Below, piece by piece: positions 44,192 through 53,239 of a stretch of 64,000 nucleotides of DNA. Source of the stretch: Chitinophaga polysaccharea (GTDB lineage: Bacteria; Bacteroidota; Bacteroidia; Chitinophagales; Chitinophagaceae); NCBI RefSeq assembly GCF_902150045.1, contig NZ_CABFVU010000001.1:186001-250000 (forward strand), given 5' to 3'. The translations under genes and the position numbers were made by a program. The first letter of the stretch is position 1, and every line of letters begins with the position of its first letter. The notes under the pieces are model-generated. The model had not been told where the DNA came from. It ran no database searches and saw only the letters and a program-made list of their open reading frames with translations.

Positions 44192-46168
44192 ATGAACAAG
44201 CATATAAAATACATGGTACCGGCAATTCTCCTCAGCGCAACCGGCACAATGAATGCACAAAATCGTGTGCCCGTTCCCGTTAAGGATACCATCGGCAGGG
44301 TGTCGGATCTGGGGGAAGTAGTTATTTCCTCTACACGGAATAACAGCCGCATTGAAGACCTGCCCATGAAAGTAGAAGTACTGGGAAAAGAAGACATGAT
44401 AGAAGAAAGCGGCATCAAACCAGGGAATGTAGCCAGCATCCTGGGCGACCTTTCAGTGATCCATATTCAGAACACCTCGGCCGTGAGTGGCAACAACGCC
44501 ATCCGCATGCAGGGGCTTGATGGGAAATATACCCAGCTGCTGCGCGACGGAGTGCCAGTATACGAAGGGCTCAGCGGTAATTTCGGGGTTCTATCCATCC
44601 CGCCGCTGGACCTCAAACAAATAGAAATAATCAAGGGATCTGTTTCCACACTCTACGGTGGTGGCGCAATTGCCGGCATCATCAACTTTATTGCCAAAAC
44701 ACCGGGAGATAAACCGGAACTAACGGTGCTGGTTAATCGTAGTACATTAAAGGAAACCAACGTCAATGCTTACTACGCAGAAAAATACAGAAAAACAGGT
44801 CTTACCCTGTTTGCCGGCGTTACTACGCAAAACGCTACCGATGTAAATAAAGACGGGTTCAGCGATGTGCCACGCCTGCGGCAATACCTGCTCCACCCCC
44901 GTTTTTTCTGGTACCTGAGCCCACAAACCACCCTCGTGGCAGGATATACCGGTACTGTTGAAAAACGTGAAGGCGGCGACATGCAGGTACTCGACCATGC
45001 CCCTACCGATCTACACCGGTATACAGAGATCAACAACAGCGAAAGACATAGTATAGACCTCCAATTTACCCGTAAGCAGCTGGGTGGCGGCTCCCTGTCA
45101 GTAAAAGGCGTGGGCAGCTTTTACCACCTGCAGAACAACGTGGAAACCTTTGCCCTGCTGGGCAACCAGGCCAGCACCTACGGAGAGGTTTCCTATCACA
45201 AAACAAGCGGCCGGCACAACTGGGTAGCCGGTATTAACAATACCGGCGAAATATACCACCGGGCCAAAGGCGACAGCACCCTGCTGGGCAATTACCAGTA
45301 CAACACCACCGGCCTTTTTGTACAGGACGGATTCCGGATCACCAACCAGCTGATGGCAGAAGCTGGGCTCCGCACCGACTATCATAATAAATTCGGATGG
45401 TACGTTTTACCAAGGCTGGCTTTTGTATATAAACCGGTGGAAGACCTTTCCATCCGTCTCAGCGGAGGTACAGGCTATAAATCCCCGGCTGTTTTCACCG
45501 CACAAACGCAAACCCTGGGCTATCGCTACCTGCTGCCCCTCAGCGCTGGTATAAGATCTGAAAAAAGCCAGGGTATCAACTTCGACGGGAATTACCATAC
45601 CAGTATAGGCCAGGTAGATATGACCCTGAACCAGGCATTCTATTATACCCACATTAAAGACCCCATCCTGCCAGTGCTGCAAACCGGTGGCCAGGGCATG
45701 TACCTGTTGCAGAATATGCCTTATGCCGTAAACAGCCTGGGCACCGATACTTATCTCCGCTTTGCCCTTGATCACCTGGAGCTTTACCTGGGATACAACC
45801 ATACTGTATCGCGGTACAATAATACCGCCCGTACCAATATTGCCTTTGCACCACAGGATAAGTTTGCCAGCACCCTTGCATACGATATCGAGGGTAAATG
45901 GCGCTTTGGGATTGAAAACAGCTGGATAGGCCACCAATACGACGATAATAACCTGGCAACTCCCAACTACTGGTTCTGGGCAGCCATGATCTCCCGCCAG
46001 TTCGGGGAACACGTTACCCTGGTACTGAACGGGGAAAATCTTTTCGATGCCAGGCAGGGCAAAAACGCCCCCCTGTTTACCGGCACCGTCACACACCCGG
46101 AGTTTGCGGCATTGTGGGGGCCTGTAGATGGAAGAATCATGAATATGTCATTGAAAGTTAATTTTTAG
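44192..46168 (+). CDS. TonB-dependent outer-membrane receptor (siderophore/vitamin type)
   Basis: A 658-residue TonB-dependent receptor, shorter than SusC proteins and without STN or carboxypeptidase-regulatory domain. The signal peptide ends near residue 22 (GTMNAQ). A TonB-box-like GEVVISSTR precedes the plug (about 45-165: EESGIKPGNVASILGDLSVIHIQ, IRMQGLDGKYTQLLRDGVPV, IEIIKGSVSTLYGGGAIAGIIN), followed by the barrel with YKSPAVFT and a terminal aromatic MSLKVNF. The layout is that of FecA/BtuB-like importers of iron complexes or cobalamin. It is preceded by the two-component system (189 bases away, across the repeat element), which may regulate it. Confidence 0.93.
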   Translation: MNKHIKYMVPAILLSATGTMNAQNRVPVPVKDTIGRVSDLGEVVISSTRNNSRIEDLPMKVEVLGKEDMIEESGIKPGNVASILGDLSVIHIQNTSAVSGNNAIRMQGLDGKYTQLLRDGVPVYEGLSGNFGVLSIPPLDLKQIEIIKGSVSTLYGGGAIAGIINFIAKTPGDKPELTVLVNRSTLKETNVNAYYAEKYRKTGLTLFAGVTTQNATDVNKDGFSDVPRLRQYLLHPRFFWYLSPQTTLVAGYTGTVEKREGGDMQVLDHAPTDLHRYTEINNSERHSIDLQFTRKQLGGGSLSVKGVGSFYHLQNNVETFALLGNQASTYGEVSYHKTSGRHNWVAGINNTGEIYHRAKGDSTLLGNYQYNTTGLFVQDGFRITNQLMAEAGLRTDYHNKFGWYVLPRLAFVYKPVEDLSIRLSGGTGYKSPAVFTAQTQTLGYRYLLPLSAGIRSEKSQGINFDGNYHTSIGQVDMTLNQAFYYTHIKDPILPVLQTGGQGMYLLQNMPYAVNSLGTDTYLRFALDHLELYLGYNHTVSRYNNTARTNIAFAPQDKFASTLAYDIEGKWRFGIENSWIGHQYDDNNLATPNYWFWAAMISRQFGEHVTLVLNGENLFDARQGKNAPLFTGTVTHPEFAALWGPVDGRIMNMSLKVNF

Positions 46169-46189
46169 TTAAATCTATAAGGAACAGTG

Positions 46190-46197
46190 TACCTTCG
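46190..46197 (+). promoter_or_regulatory. Candidate -7 box for the LtaS-like gene
   Basis: TACCTTCG at 46190-46197 fits the TAnnTTTG-type -7 element with one change; transcription would start near 46204, 16 bases before the ATG. No clear -33 TTTG was found. Confidence 0.35.
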
Positions 46198-46219
46198 CGG
46201 TCTTTAATTTCTATACACC

Positions 46220-48169
46220 ATGAATTCTGTAAAAAACAGGTACGCCGTACTGTTTGGCTTTAGTACCGTACTCCTGATCCTGTCATTCCTCGTTAGAACT
46301 GCATTGCTCATATGGGCTTTTCCTCAATCCGGGCTTCATTTGTCTCATTTACCGGCCATATACGGCAAAGGACTTATTTACGACATCGGGGTCGCCTTAT
46401 TTTTTACCATTGGGTATGCCCTGTATTTATTGCTCCTACCCCAACGGCTGAACAATACCCTGTTTAACCGGCTATTCACCTATACCGGCTTTTTCCTGGC
46501 AATGGTGATCCTGGTATTTTCCTTTTTTGCAGAATTTACTTTCTGGGGAGAATATGCAGGTCGCTTCGACTTCATTGCAGTTGATTATCTCATTTACACC
46601 TATGAAGTGATCAGCAATATAAACCAGTCGTACCCCCTGCCACTGCTGATAGGCGGCGTGTTATTATTCACCGCGCTCATTACCTGGGTGCTGATCCGCC
46701 GGGGTACTTTCCGCAACAGCTTCCAGTCCAACACGCCTTTCCTGAAACGCCTGTTCACCTTCGCTGTACTGATGGGATTAATGCTGCTGCACATCTTCTT
46801 TATCAATAATACCTGGGCCGAAAAAAGTAAGAACCGGTACGCACAGGAGCTCTCCAAGGCAGGTGTATATTCTTTTGTATCGGCCTACCTGAATAATGAA
46901 CTGGCTTACGATAAGTATTACCTGCTGGAAGATGATAACAGCGCTTTCAGCCGGTTACGCACACTTTTGCAATCGCCAGACAGCCATTACCTTGCCAGTG
47001 GCAACAGCATTTACAGGAGTATAACAGATACGGCTACACGTATTACGCCCAATGTGATCATGGTAACCATTGAAAGCTTCAGCGCCGATTTTATGGAACG
47101 CTTTGGCAACACCGGGCATATTACCCCTGTGCTGGACAGTATTGCCAAAGAAAGCATCCTGTTCACCAACATGTATGCCACCGGCACCCGTACCGTAAGA
47201 GGGATGGAAGCATTATCACTGGCCGTTCCGCCTACACCAGGACAAAGCATTGTTCGCCGGAAAAAGAATGAGAACCTCTTTTCTGTAGGCCAGCTTTTTG
47301 AAAAGGAAGGATACGAAAGTACTTTCTTTTATGGCGGCGACGGCTACTTTGATAACATGAACAAATACTTTGGCAACAACGGTTATGACATTACCGACCG
47401 GCTCCGTCATAAACTGGTGGATGATCATATTACCACTACCCGTACCAACATCCCCGACAGCGCAGTGCAGTTCGAAAATGCCTGGGGCGTGTGCGATGAG
47501 GATATTTACAACGCCGCGATCAGAAGCGCCGACCAGAAATATGCCGCCGGCAAACCGTTCTATGATTTTGTGATGACCACCTCCAACCACCGGCCATATA
47601 CCTATCCTTCCGGCAAAATAGATATTCCCTCCGGCAGTGGCCGCGATGGCGCCGTGAAGTATACCGATTACGCCATCGGGCAGTTCCTGAAAAAGATCCG
47701 CACCAAACCCTGGTTTAAAAATACTGTGATCATTTTCGTGGCCGACCACTGCGCCAGCAGCGCCGGTAAAAATGAAATAGAGATCAGCAAATATCATATC
47801 CCCTGTATCCTGTACAATGTTCCCGGCATAGCGCCACAGGAAATCAGCGTGATGTGCTCCCAGATAGATATCTATCCCACCCTGCTGGGAATGCTGCACT
47901 GGAGCTACAACAGCAAATTTTATGGAGAAAATGTGCTCCTCCCCGGTTACAGGCCACGTGCCATGGTGAGCACCTATCAAAAGCTCGGCTACCTGGAACC
48001 AGGAAAACTGCTCATCCTGAGCCCACAGCAGAAAGCGCAGTGCTTCAGCTGGAACATGGAACGCAATGAGCAACGCGCCACTACAATGGACAGCAGTCTT
48101 CTCAAAAACAGCATCGCCAACTATCAAACCGCCTATTCACTGTTTAAGAACGGTGGTATGGGGAAATAA
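46220..48169 (+). CDS. LtaS/OpgB-like membrane sulfatase-family phosphotransferase
   Basis: A 649-residue protein with five N-terminal helices (about 10-215) and a large extracytoplasmic alkaline-phosphatase/sulfatase-like domain. Catalytic-site elements are NVIMVTIESFSADFMERF (metal-ligand Glu), YATGTRTVRGMEAL with Thr325 placed like the LtaS nucleophile, and VIIFVADHCASS with the later metal-binding Asp-His. Gram-positive LtaS makes lipoteichoic acid; in a Gram-negative such as this one, family members add phosphoglycerol or phosphoethanolamine to glycans or lipids. It follows the TonB receptor by 51 bases, has its own -7-like box, and ends at a hairpin. Confidence 0.87.
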   Translation: MNSVKNRYAVLFGFSTVLLILSFLVRTALLIWAFPQSGLHLSHLPAIYGKGLIYDIGVALFFTIGYALYLLLLPQRLNNTLFNRLFTYTGFFLAMVILVFSFFAEFTFWGEYAGRFDFIAVDYLIYTYEVISNINQSYPLPLLIGGVLLFTALITWVLIRRGTFRNSFQSNTPFLKRLFTFAVLMGLMLLHIFFINNTWAEKSKNRYAQELSKAGVYSFVSAYLNNELAYDKYYLLEDDNSAFSRLRTLLQSPDSHYLASGNSIYRSITDTATRITPNVIMVTIESFSADFMERFGNTGHITPVLDSIAKESILFTNMYATGTRTVRGMEALSLAVPPTPGQSIVRRKKNENLFSVGQLFEKEGYESTFFYGGDGYFDNMNKYFGNNGYDITDRLRHKLVDDHITTTRTNIPDSAVQFENAWGVCDEDIYNAAIRSADQKYAAGKPFYDFVMTTSNHRPYTYPSGKIDIPSGSGRDGAVKYTDYAIGQFLKKIRTKPWFKNTVIIFVADHCASSAGKNEIEISKYHIPCILYNVPGIAPQEISVMCSQIDIYPTLLGMLHWSYNSKFYGENVLLPGYRPRAMVSTYQKLGYLEPGKLLILSPQQKAQCFSWNMERNEQRATTMDSSLLKNSIANYQTAYSLFKNGGMGK

Positions 48170-48174
48170 TACTG

Positions 48175-48201
48175 TACCGGGAGCGGCCTCCGCTCCCGGT
48201 A
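48175..48201 (+). terminator. Hairpin after the LtaS-like gene
   Basis: Perfect 12-bp stem, TACCGGGAGCGG (48175-48186) and CCGCTCCCGGTA (48190-48201), with a CCT loop, 5 bases after the stop codon. No T-run follows, so termination may be partial or factor-assisted. Confidence 0.6.
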
Positions 48202-48321
48202 ACAATTCCCTGTTCGTTTTCTCCCGTTAATTCCCTAATTTTATTTCCCCGGTATCAATGTAATTACCCCGGCTTTCATAATCTGGCCTCTTTTTTTGCA
48301 TTAAATAAAACCAACACGCTC

Positions 48322-50715
48322 ATGCCGGCTACTGCAGCGTTGCGTCAGCAAAAGTTACTGAATATCATTGGCAGTATTCCTGCAGACTATGGATTGCAGG
48401 AACATCCCGATCATGCTGTTCAGCAAATGTTAGGACAACTGATGGAACTAACAGTAAGTGCTTACGGTTTTGTGGGAGAGTTAAAGAAAAACAACACGCC
48501 GCCGCAACTGCATACTATTACCATTATCAATCATGCGCCCGAACACGGATGGAATTTTACCCCCGCATTGCAGAAGGTAGCCAACAGCGGGATGCCCCTG
48601 GTACTTCCCGCAGATGATACCACACCGGCCTTTATCGGGTTGCCGGTGATGCACCAGCAACAGGTAATGGCGGTGATAGGACTGGCCGGCAGCACCGCTT
48701 ATTCAGATACCGTTGCTTTCCTGCAGCCCCTGTTGCAGGTACTTGGACATTATCACTATCATGCTGCCCGGGAAAAGGAAACACGGCAGCTGCAATCCGC
48801 ATTCACCCGGCTGAAATCCGAATGGGATTCCCTGATGCTTACCCTGGATGATATCTTATTTGAGATGAATGAGCAAAAGATCTTTACCAGGGTATGGTGC
48901 AGTAACGACAGCCTCTTATTCCGGCCCAGGGAAGAAGTGATCGGTAAAACCATCCGTGAAGCACTTGGCGAACATGCCGGCGCATTTGACCGGGTGGCCG
49001 ACAAACTGCTGCAAACCGGGGAAGACCAGGAGTATGTATATCCTGATATCCGGCAGGGACCGGAAAACTGGTACCAGCTGAAGATGCGGATCATAAAGGA
49101 TAAACCACCCGCTCCCAGGCGTATCCTGCTGATGATCCGGAATATCTCCGAATTAGAAAAAAAGAATAACAATTATTTACAGGCACAATCGGAACTACGC
49201 CGGAGCAACCAGCTGCTGAGCATCTGCCAGCAAATGGGGAAAATGGGCGGATGGGAATTTAATGTAGCTACCGGGGAAACCTACTGGACCCGGGAAGTGT
49301 ACGAATTAAGAGAGATACCACACGATTTCCCCGTCTCCTTTCATTCCGCTGTTACTTTCTGGCATCCGGACGACCAGCCTGCTTATATTGCTGCAAGGGA
49401 GGCAATGATAGCTCATAAAACACCGTACGACCTTGAGCTGCGGCATATTTCTGCCAAAGGAAAACAAACCTGGATGCGCACCATCGGCAGGGCCGTATAT
49501 AACAATCATGGCCAGCTCACGCATTTCAGGGGCATTATCATGGATATTACGGATAAGAAAGATACCGAGCTGGCGCTCACCGCTGCCCGCGATAGCGCAC
49601 AGAAAGCCGCACAATCGAGAAGTGATTTTTTATCAGTAATGAGCCACGAAATCCGTACACCGCTCAATGCCATTATCGGTATTGCCGGTATCCTCGGGGA
49701 AAATCCTGCTCCGGAACAGGCGGAAGTGGTGCACAACCTTCAGTTTTCCGCACATCATTTGCTGGGCCTCATCAATGATATCCTTGATTTCAGTAAGATG
49801 GAATCAGGAAAGATTGAACTTGAAAACATACCATTTGACCTTGGCGCACTGCTCACAGGCATTATACGGAATTACCAGCCCATGGCCGCCGGCAAGGGAA
49901 TTGACCTGGTAACCCGGCTCGATCGTTTACCTCCTGCATTAAAGGGCGACCCGGTAAGATTATCGCAGATACTCAACAACCTTCTGAACAACGCCATCAA
50001 ATTTACCGGCGCGGGGTCGGTTATACTGGAAGTCCACCGGATAAATACAGAAGCAGATACCTGTACCCTTTCCTTTGCAATAAAGGATACCGGCGTAGGT
50101 ATTATTCCGGAAATGCAGGATAAAATATTTGATACGTTTGTACAGGAAGATTCCGCCACCACCCGCCATCATGGCGGAACGGGGCTTGGACTGGCCATTA
50201 CCAAAAAACTGGTGGCACTTCATAACAGTAATATTATCCTGGAAAGTAAAAAAAACGAAGGCACTACCTTCCGCTTTGATATCAGTTTTGCAATACCGGA
50301 AACCAAAAGCGGGGACATACATCCGCAAAACAAACAACGGGTGGGATATTTGAAAAACATGAAATTACTGGTGGTGGAAGACAATGCCATCAATATCCGT
50401 ATCCTTGAGCTGCAGTTGAAGAGCTCAGGCGCGCAGATTGAAACCGCCAGTAATGGCAGGCTGGCGCTGCAAAAAATGCAGGAACAATCTTTTGACGGGA
50501 TCATACTGGACCTCCATATGCCGGAGATGAACGGCTATGAAACCATTCCTCATATCCAGCACCTGCAGCCGGATGCCTTTATCATCGTATTAACGGCCGA
50601 TATTATGCCGGAGGTAACAGAACGGCTAGCTAATCTCCGTGTAAAAGATATGCTGCCCAAACCTTATGCAGCAAAGGATCTGCTGAACATACTCGGGCAG
50701 TACAGGAAAACATAA
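48322..50715 (+). CDS. Soluble hybrid sensor histidine kinase (GAF-PAS-PAS-HisKA-HATPase-REC)
   Basis: A 797-residue cytoplasmic hybrid kinase without membrane helices. A GAF-like domain (about 15-150: LGQLMELTVSAYGFVGEL... FIGLPVMHQQQVMAVIGLAG) is followed by two PAS domains (about 165-285 and 295-420, the second ending FRGIIMDITDKKD), HisKA with His442 (SVMSHEIRTPLNAIIG), HATPase (LLNNAIKFTGAG, KDTGVGIIPE, GTGLGLAITKKL), and a C-terminal receiver (about 680-795) with Asp730 in LDLHMPEMNG. It lacks a phosphotransfer or DNA-binding domain, so it must hand phosphate to a partner encoded elsewhere. The ATG at 48322 opens MPATAALRQQK. Confidence 0.93.
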   Translation: MPATAALRQQKLLNIIGSIPADYGLQEHPDHAVQQMLGQLMELTVSAYGFVGELKKNNTPPQLHTITIINHAPEHGWNFTPALQKVANSGMPLVLPADDTTPAFIGLPVMHQQQVMAVIGLAGSTAYSDTVAFLQPLLQVLGHYHYHAAREKETRQLQSAFTRLKSEWDSLMLTLDDILFEMNEQKIFTRVWCSNDSLLFRPREEVIGKTIREALGEHAGAFDRVADKLLQTGEDQEYVYPDIRQGPENWYQLKMRIIKDKPPAPRRILLMIRNISELEKKNNNYLQAQSELRRSNQLLSICQQMGKMGGWEFNVATGETYWTREVYELREIPHDFPVSFHSAVTFWHPDDQPAYIAAREAMIAHKTPYDLELRHISAKGKQTWMRTIGRAVYNNHGQLTHFRGIIMDITDKKDTELALTAARDSAQKAAQSRSDFLSVMSHEIRTPLNAIIGIAGILGENPAPEQAEVVHNLQFSAHHLLGLINDILDFSKMESGKIELENIPFDLGALLTGIIRNYQPMAAGKGIDLVTRLDRLPPALKGDPVRLSQILNNLLNNAIKFTGAGSVILEVHRINTEADTCTLSFAIKDTGVGIIPEMQDKIFDTFVQEDSATTRHHGGTGLGLAITKKLVALHNSNIILESKKNEGTTFRFDISFAIPETKSGDIHPQNKQRVGYLKNMKLLVVEDNAINIRILELQLKSSGAQIETASNGRLALQKMQEQSFDGIILDLHMPEMNGYETIPHIQHLQPDAFIIVLTADIMPEVTERLANLRVKDMLPKPYAAKDLLNILGQYRKT

Positions 50716-50728
50716 TCTCCTTTTATAG

Positions 50729-50736
50729 TACCTTAG
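50729..50736 (+). promoter_or_regulatory. Candidate -7 box for bioA
   Basis: TACCTTAG at 50729-50736, one base off TAnnTTTG, 24 bases before the bioA start codon. A matching -33 element is not evident. Confidence 0.35.
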
Positions 50737-50760
50737 CGGCTGCACCAACAGCCAGCAACT

Positions 50761-52041
50761 ATGCAAACATCTTCTTTGTCGGCCCGTGATCTGGACGTGA
50801 TCTGGCATCCCTACACACAAATGCAAACAGCTCCTGCACCTATTGGTATTGTGCGTGGCGAAGGCGCGCTGCTTTTCGATGAAAACAATAACAGCTATAT
50901 AGATGCCACCTCCAGCTGGTGGGTGAATATACACGGTCATGCACACCCGCATATTGCCCGGCAGCTGGCCGCACAGGCCTTACAGCTGGAACACTGCATC
51001 TTTGCGGGGTATACCCATCCCCCGGCGGTTAACCTGGCAGAACGGCTATTACAGATCCTTCCCCCCAATCAGCGCCGCGTTTTTTATTCAGACAACGGCT
51101 CCACTGCTATAGAAGTGGCGCTCAAAATGGCCATCCAGTACTGGGACAACAAAGGCACCCCTAAACACAAGATACTGGCCTTTCACAACGCCTATCACGG
51201 CGATACGTTCGGCGCCATGAGCGTAAGCGGCAGAAGTGTGTTCACCCGCGTTTTTGATGACCGCCTGTTTGATGTTCAGTTCATAGAAGTACCTACTGCG
51301 GAAAACATCTCCCGGATTATAAACAACATTACTGCGCTGCAACCGGAAGATATAGCGGCATTTGTTTTTGAACCCCTGCTCCAGGGATCAGGTGGTATGG
51401 TGATGTATGATGCTGCCGCTTTTGAACAGTTACTCCGGTTTTGCGCCAGCAAAAATATATTGCTGATTGCGGATGAAGTAATGACGGGCTTTGGCAGAAC
51501 GGGGAAAAACTTTGCGATGGAATACCTGGAAACGCTGCCGGATATTATTTGTCTTTCCAAAGGGCTCACCGGCGGCACTATGGCCCTGGGGGTAACTACC
51601 AGCACCGCGGCAGTATATGAAGCCTTCCTTTCCAGCGATAAGCTGAAAACACTGTTTCATGGCCATTCCTTTACCGCTAACCCCCTGGCCTGCACCGCAG
51701 CGCTGGCCAGCCTCGACCTGTTTACCGATCCTGCCTGCATAGCAAACCGGGAACGTATACACGAAAAGCATGCGGCATTCCTGGAAGAGCTGCGCAAATA
51801 TGCGGTAATAAAAAATTCAAGACTGCTGGGCACCATCCTCGCCTTTGAAATAGTAACTGCTAACGCCGATGGTTACACGAATGCACTGGCAGATGACCTG
51901 CACCGGTTTTTCCGGGCTAAAAGAGTGATGCTGCGGCCACTTGGCAATACCCTTTACATATTGCCGCCCTACTGCATTACCAATGAGCAGCTGAACGAAG
52001 TATACAACAGTATCCGCGAACTGCTGAGCACTTTATCATAG
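50761..52041 (+). CDS. bioA: Adenosylmethionine-8-amino-7-oxononanoate aminotransferase
   Basis: A 426-residue class III PLP aminotransferase of biotin synthesis: it converts 7-keto-8-aminopelargonic acid to 7,8-diaminopelargonic acid with S-adenosylmethionine as amino donor. It shows the BioA opening DVIWHPYTQMQTA, then DATSSWWVNIHGHAHPHIA, VFYSDNGSTAIEVALKMA, the cofactor-contacting LLIADEVMTGFGRTG, and the PLP-binding Lys267 in CLSKGLTGGTMALG. Those Trp-Trp and Tyr-Thr-Gln features separate BioA from ornithine-type aminotransferases. No other biotin gene is near; it has its own promoter-like box and a strong terminator, so it is a single-gene unit. Confidence 0.93.
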   Translation: MQTSSLSARDLDVIWHPYTQMQTAPAPIGIVRGEGALLFDENNNSYIDATSSWWVNIHGHAHPHIARQLAAQALQLEHCIFAGYTHPPAVNLAERLLQILPPNQRRVFYSDNGSTAIEVALKMAIQYWDNKGTPKHKILAFHNAYHGDTFGAMSVSGRSVFTRVFDDRLFDVQFIEVPTAENISRIINNITALQPEDIAAFVFEPLLQGSGGMVMYDAAAFEQLLRFCASKNILLIADEVMTGFGRTGKNFAMEYLETLPDIICLSKGLTGGTMALGVTTSTAAVYEAFLSSDKLKTLFHGHSFTANPLACTAALASLDLFTDPACIANRERIHEKHAAFLEELRKYAVIKNSRLLGTILAFEIVTANADGYTNALADDLHRFFRAKRVMLRPLGNTLYILPPYCITNEQLNEVYNSIRELLSTLS

Positions 52042-52045
52042 TCAT

Positions 52046-52089
52046 AAAAAAAGGGCACAGGCCTGATGCCTGTGCCCCTGGTATTTTTT
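52046..52089. terminator. Bidirectional intrinsic terminator between bioA and the DUF2911 gene
   Basis: Perfect 10-bp stem GGGCACAGGC (52053-52062) and GCCTGTGCCC (52068-52077), 5-base loop, with seven A before it (T-run for the minus strand) and six T shortly after it (plus strand). Confidence 0.92.
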
Positions 52090-52098
52090 CCGGTGAAA

Positions 52099-52593
52099 TT
52101 ATTTAACCGGTACAGATACTTTAGTATCGTCCCATTCAAATACCACGGCATTTCCGGGTAGGGTGAAGGTCAGTTTTTCTACCGGGGTAGACAGTGTTTC
52201 GCGTTTTACTTTTACGGAAACTACATCCTGTCCTTTATTTTTATCGTAATCATATGCGCCCCACTGGCCCAGTTTACCATTCAGGATAACGGTCCAGGTT
52301 TTGGGATCAGGAATAGAGAATAAAGTGTAAGTACCGGCTTTTACAGGTTTACCACCAAATACCACGTCTTTATTAAAAGTAATTTCAGTGGCTTCATCAG
52401 CGCCTGTACGCCATACTTTACCAAATGGTTCCAGTTTACCAAAAATTTCGCGGCCTTTTTTGGACGGTTGTCCGTACACTACTTTAATACCGTTGGCTTC
52501 TACTGTAACGTGGGGGCTTTTACGAGCCTTCTCCTGAGCAAAAACGAGGCTGGTAAAGGCCAGAAATAAGGTTGCCAAAAAGAAATGTTTCAT
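52099..52593 (-). CDS. DUF2911 family exported protein
   Basis: A 164-residue secreted protein. The signal peptide is MKHFFLATLFLAFTSLVFAQ. The mature part carries the DUF2911 pattern: VVYGQPSKKGREIFGKLEPFGKVWRTGADEATEITFNKDVVFGGKPVKAGTYTLFSIP and GQWGAYDYDKNKGQDVVSV. The family is widespread in Bacteroidota and of unknown function; the domain looks like a compact beta-sandwich. It has its own -7-like box and terminator and is thus monocistronic. Confidence 0.92.
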   Translation of the reverse strand: MKHFFLATLFLAFTSLVFAQEKARKSPHVTVEANGIKVVYGQPSKKGREIFGKLEPFGKVWRTGADEATEITFNKDVVFGGKPVKAGTYTLFSIPDPKTWTVILNGKLGQWGAYDYDKNKGQDVVSVKVKRETLSTPVEKLTFTLPGNAVVFEWDDTKVSVPVK

Positions 52594-52662
52594 TTTTTTA
52601 GTTTTTTCTGTAAGAAGTTGTTGAGATACGGTAACAATTTAAATCATAAAAACCATCGCGGG

Positions 52663-52670
52663 CAAAACTA
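52663..52670 (-). promoter_or_regulatory. Candidate -7 box for the DUF2911 gene
   Basis: On the minus strand TAGTTTTG (52670 to 52663) is an exact TAnnTTTG. Transcription would begin near 52656, about 62 bases before the start codon. The -33 position holds no clear TTTG. Confidence 0.4.
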
Positions 52671-52697
52671 TTGTATCAATGGTAAAATAACTCCATA

Positions 52698-53228
52698 TTA
52701 TTTTCCTTCACAAATACGGCTCAATTTTGTCAAACCATTGCTCATGGCCGGTCCATATACCCTGTCTGCAACAAATCCTCTCAGTTTCCACCAGGGCAGC
52801 ATGCCCAGTTTAATTTCCATATGCCAGAAAACCGCCGTTGCCTTTCCATCTGCGGTGGGTTTCAGCTCTATTCCCCCGTTTACCGGCCGTACGCTTTTAA
52901 TATCAAGCAAATAATGCATTCCTTTCGCCGGATCGCTGTCGAGCACCGTTACCTTTCCGCTGTTGAGCTTTCCGTTCCAGCTGTACCAGGCGCCTTTTCC
53001 CGATGGCGGATCAGAATACACCAGTGTGGCAGTGGTATCAGGACGGGTCCAGGGGTTCCAGGTATCCCAGGCTTTCAGGTTACTGATATGCGCATACACC
53101 GTATCAATAGGCGCCTGTATCACACCGGTACGCTCCACTACTGCGGTAGAGGGAAATGCCAGCGATAGTCCGAAAACCACCATGCCTAAAATGATCACGC
53201 CGATCAGTAACAACTTAATAAACCTCAT
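52698..53228 (-). CDS. SRPBCC (polyketide cyclase-like) family protein, membrane-anchored
   Basis: A 176-residue protein with an N-terminal helix (LLLIGVIILGMVVFGLSLAF) that serves as anchor, followed by a START/SRPBCC ligand-binding fold: VVERTGVIQAPIDTVYAHISNLKAWDTWNPWTRPDTTATLVY and GAWYSWNGKLNSGKVTV. Such domains bind hydrophobic molecules in a deep cavity; the ligand here is unknown. It follows the paralogous gene at 53240-53770 by 11 bases on the same strand and has exactly the same length, pointing to a tandem duplication and cotranscription. Confidence 0.85.
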   Translation of the reverse strand: MRFIKLLLIGVIILGMVVFGLSLAFPSTAVVERTGVIQAPIDTVYAHISNLKAWDTWNPWTRPDTTATLVYSDPPSGKGAWYSWNGKLNSGKVTVLDSDPAKGMHYLLDIKSVRPVNGGIELKPTADGKATAVFWHMEIKLGMLPWWKLRGFVADRVYGPAMSNGLTKLSRICEGK

Positions 53229-53239
53229 AGAAAAATATA

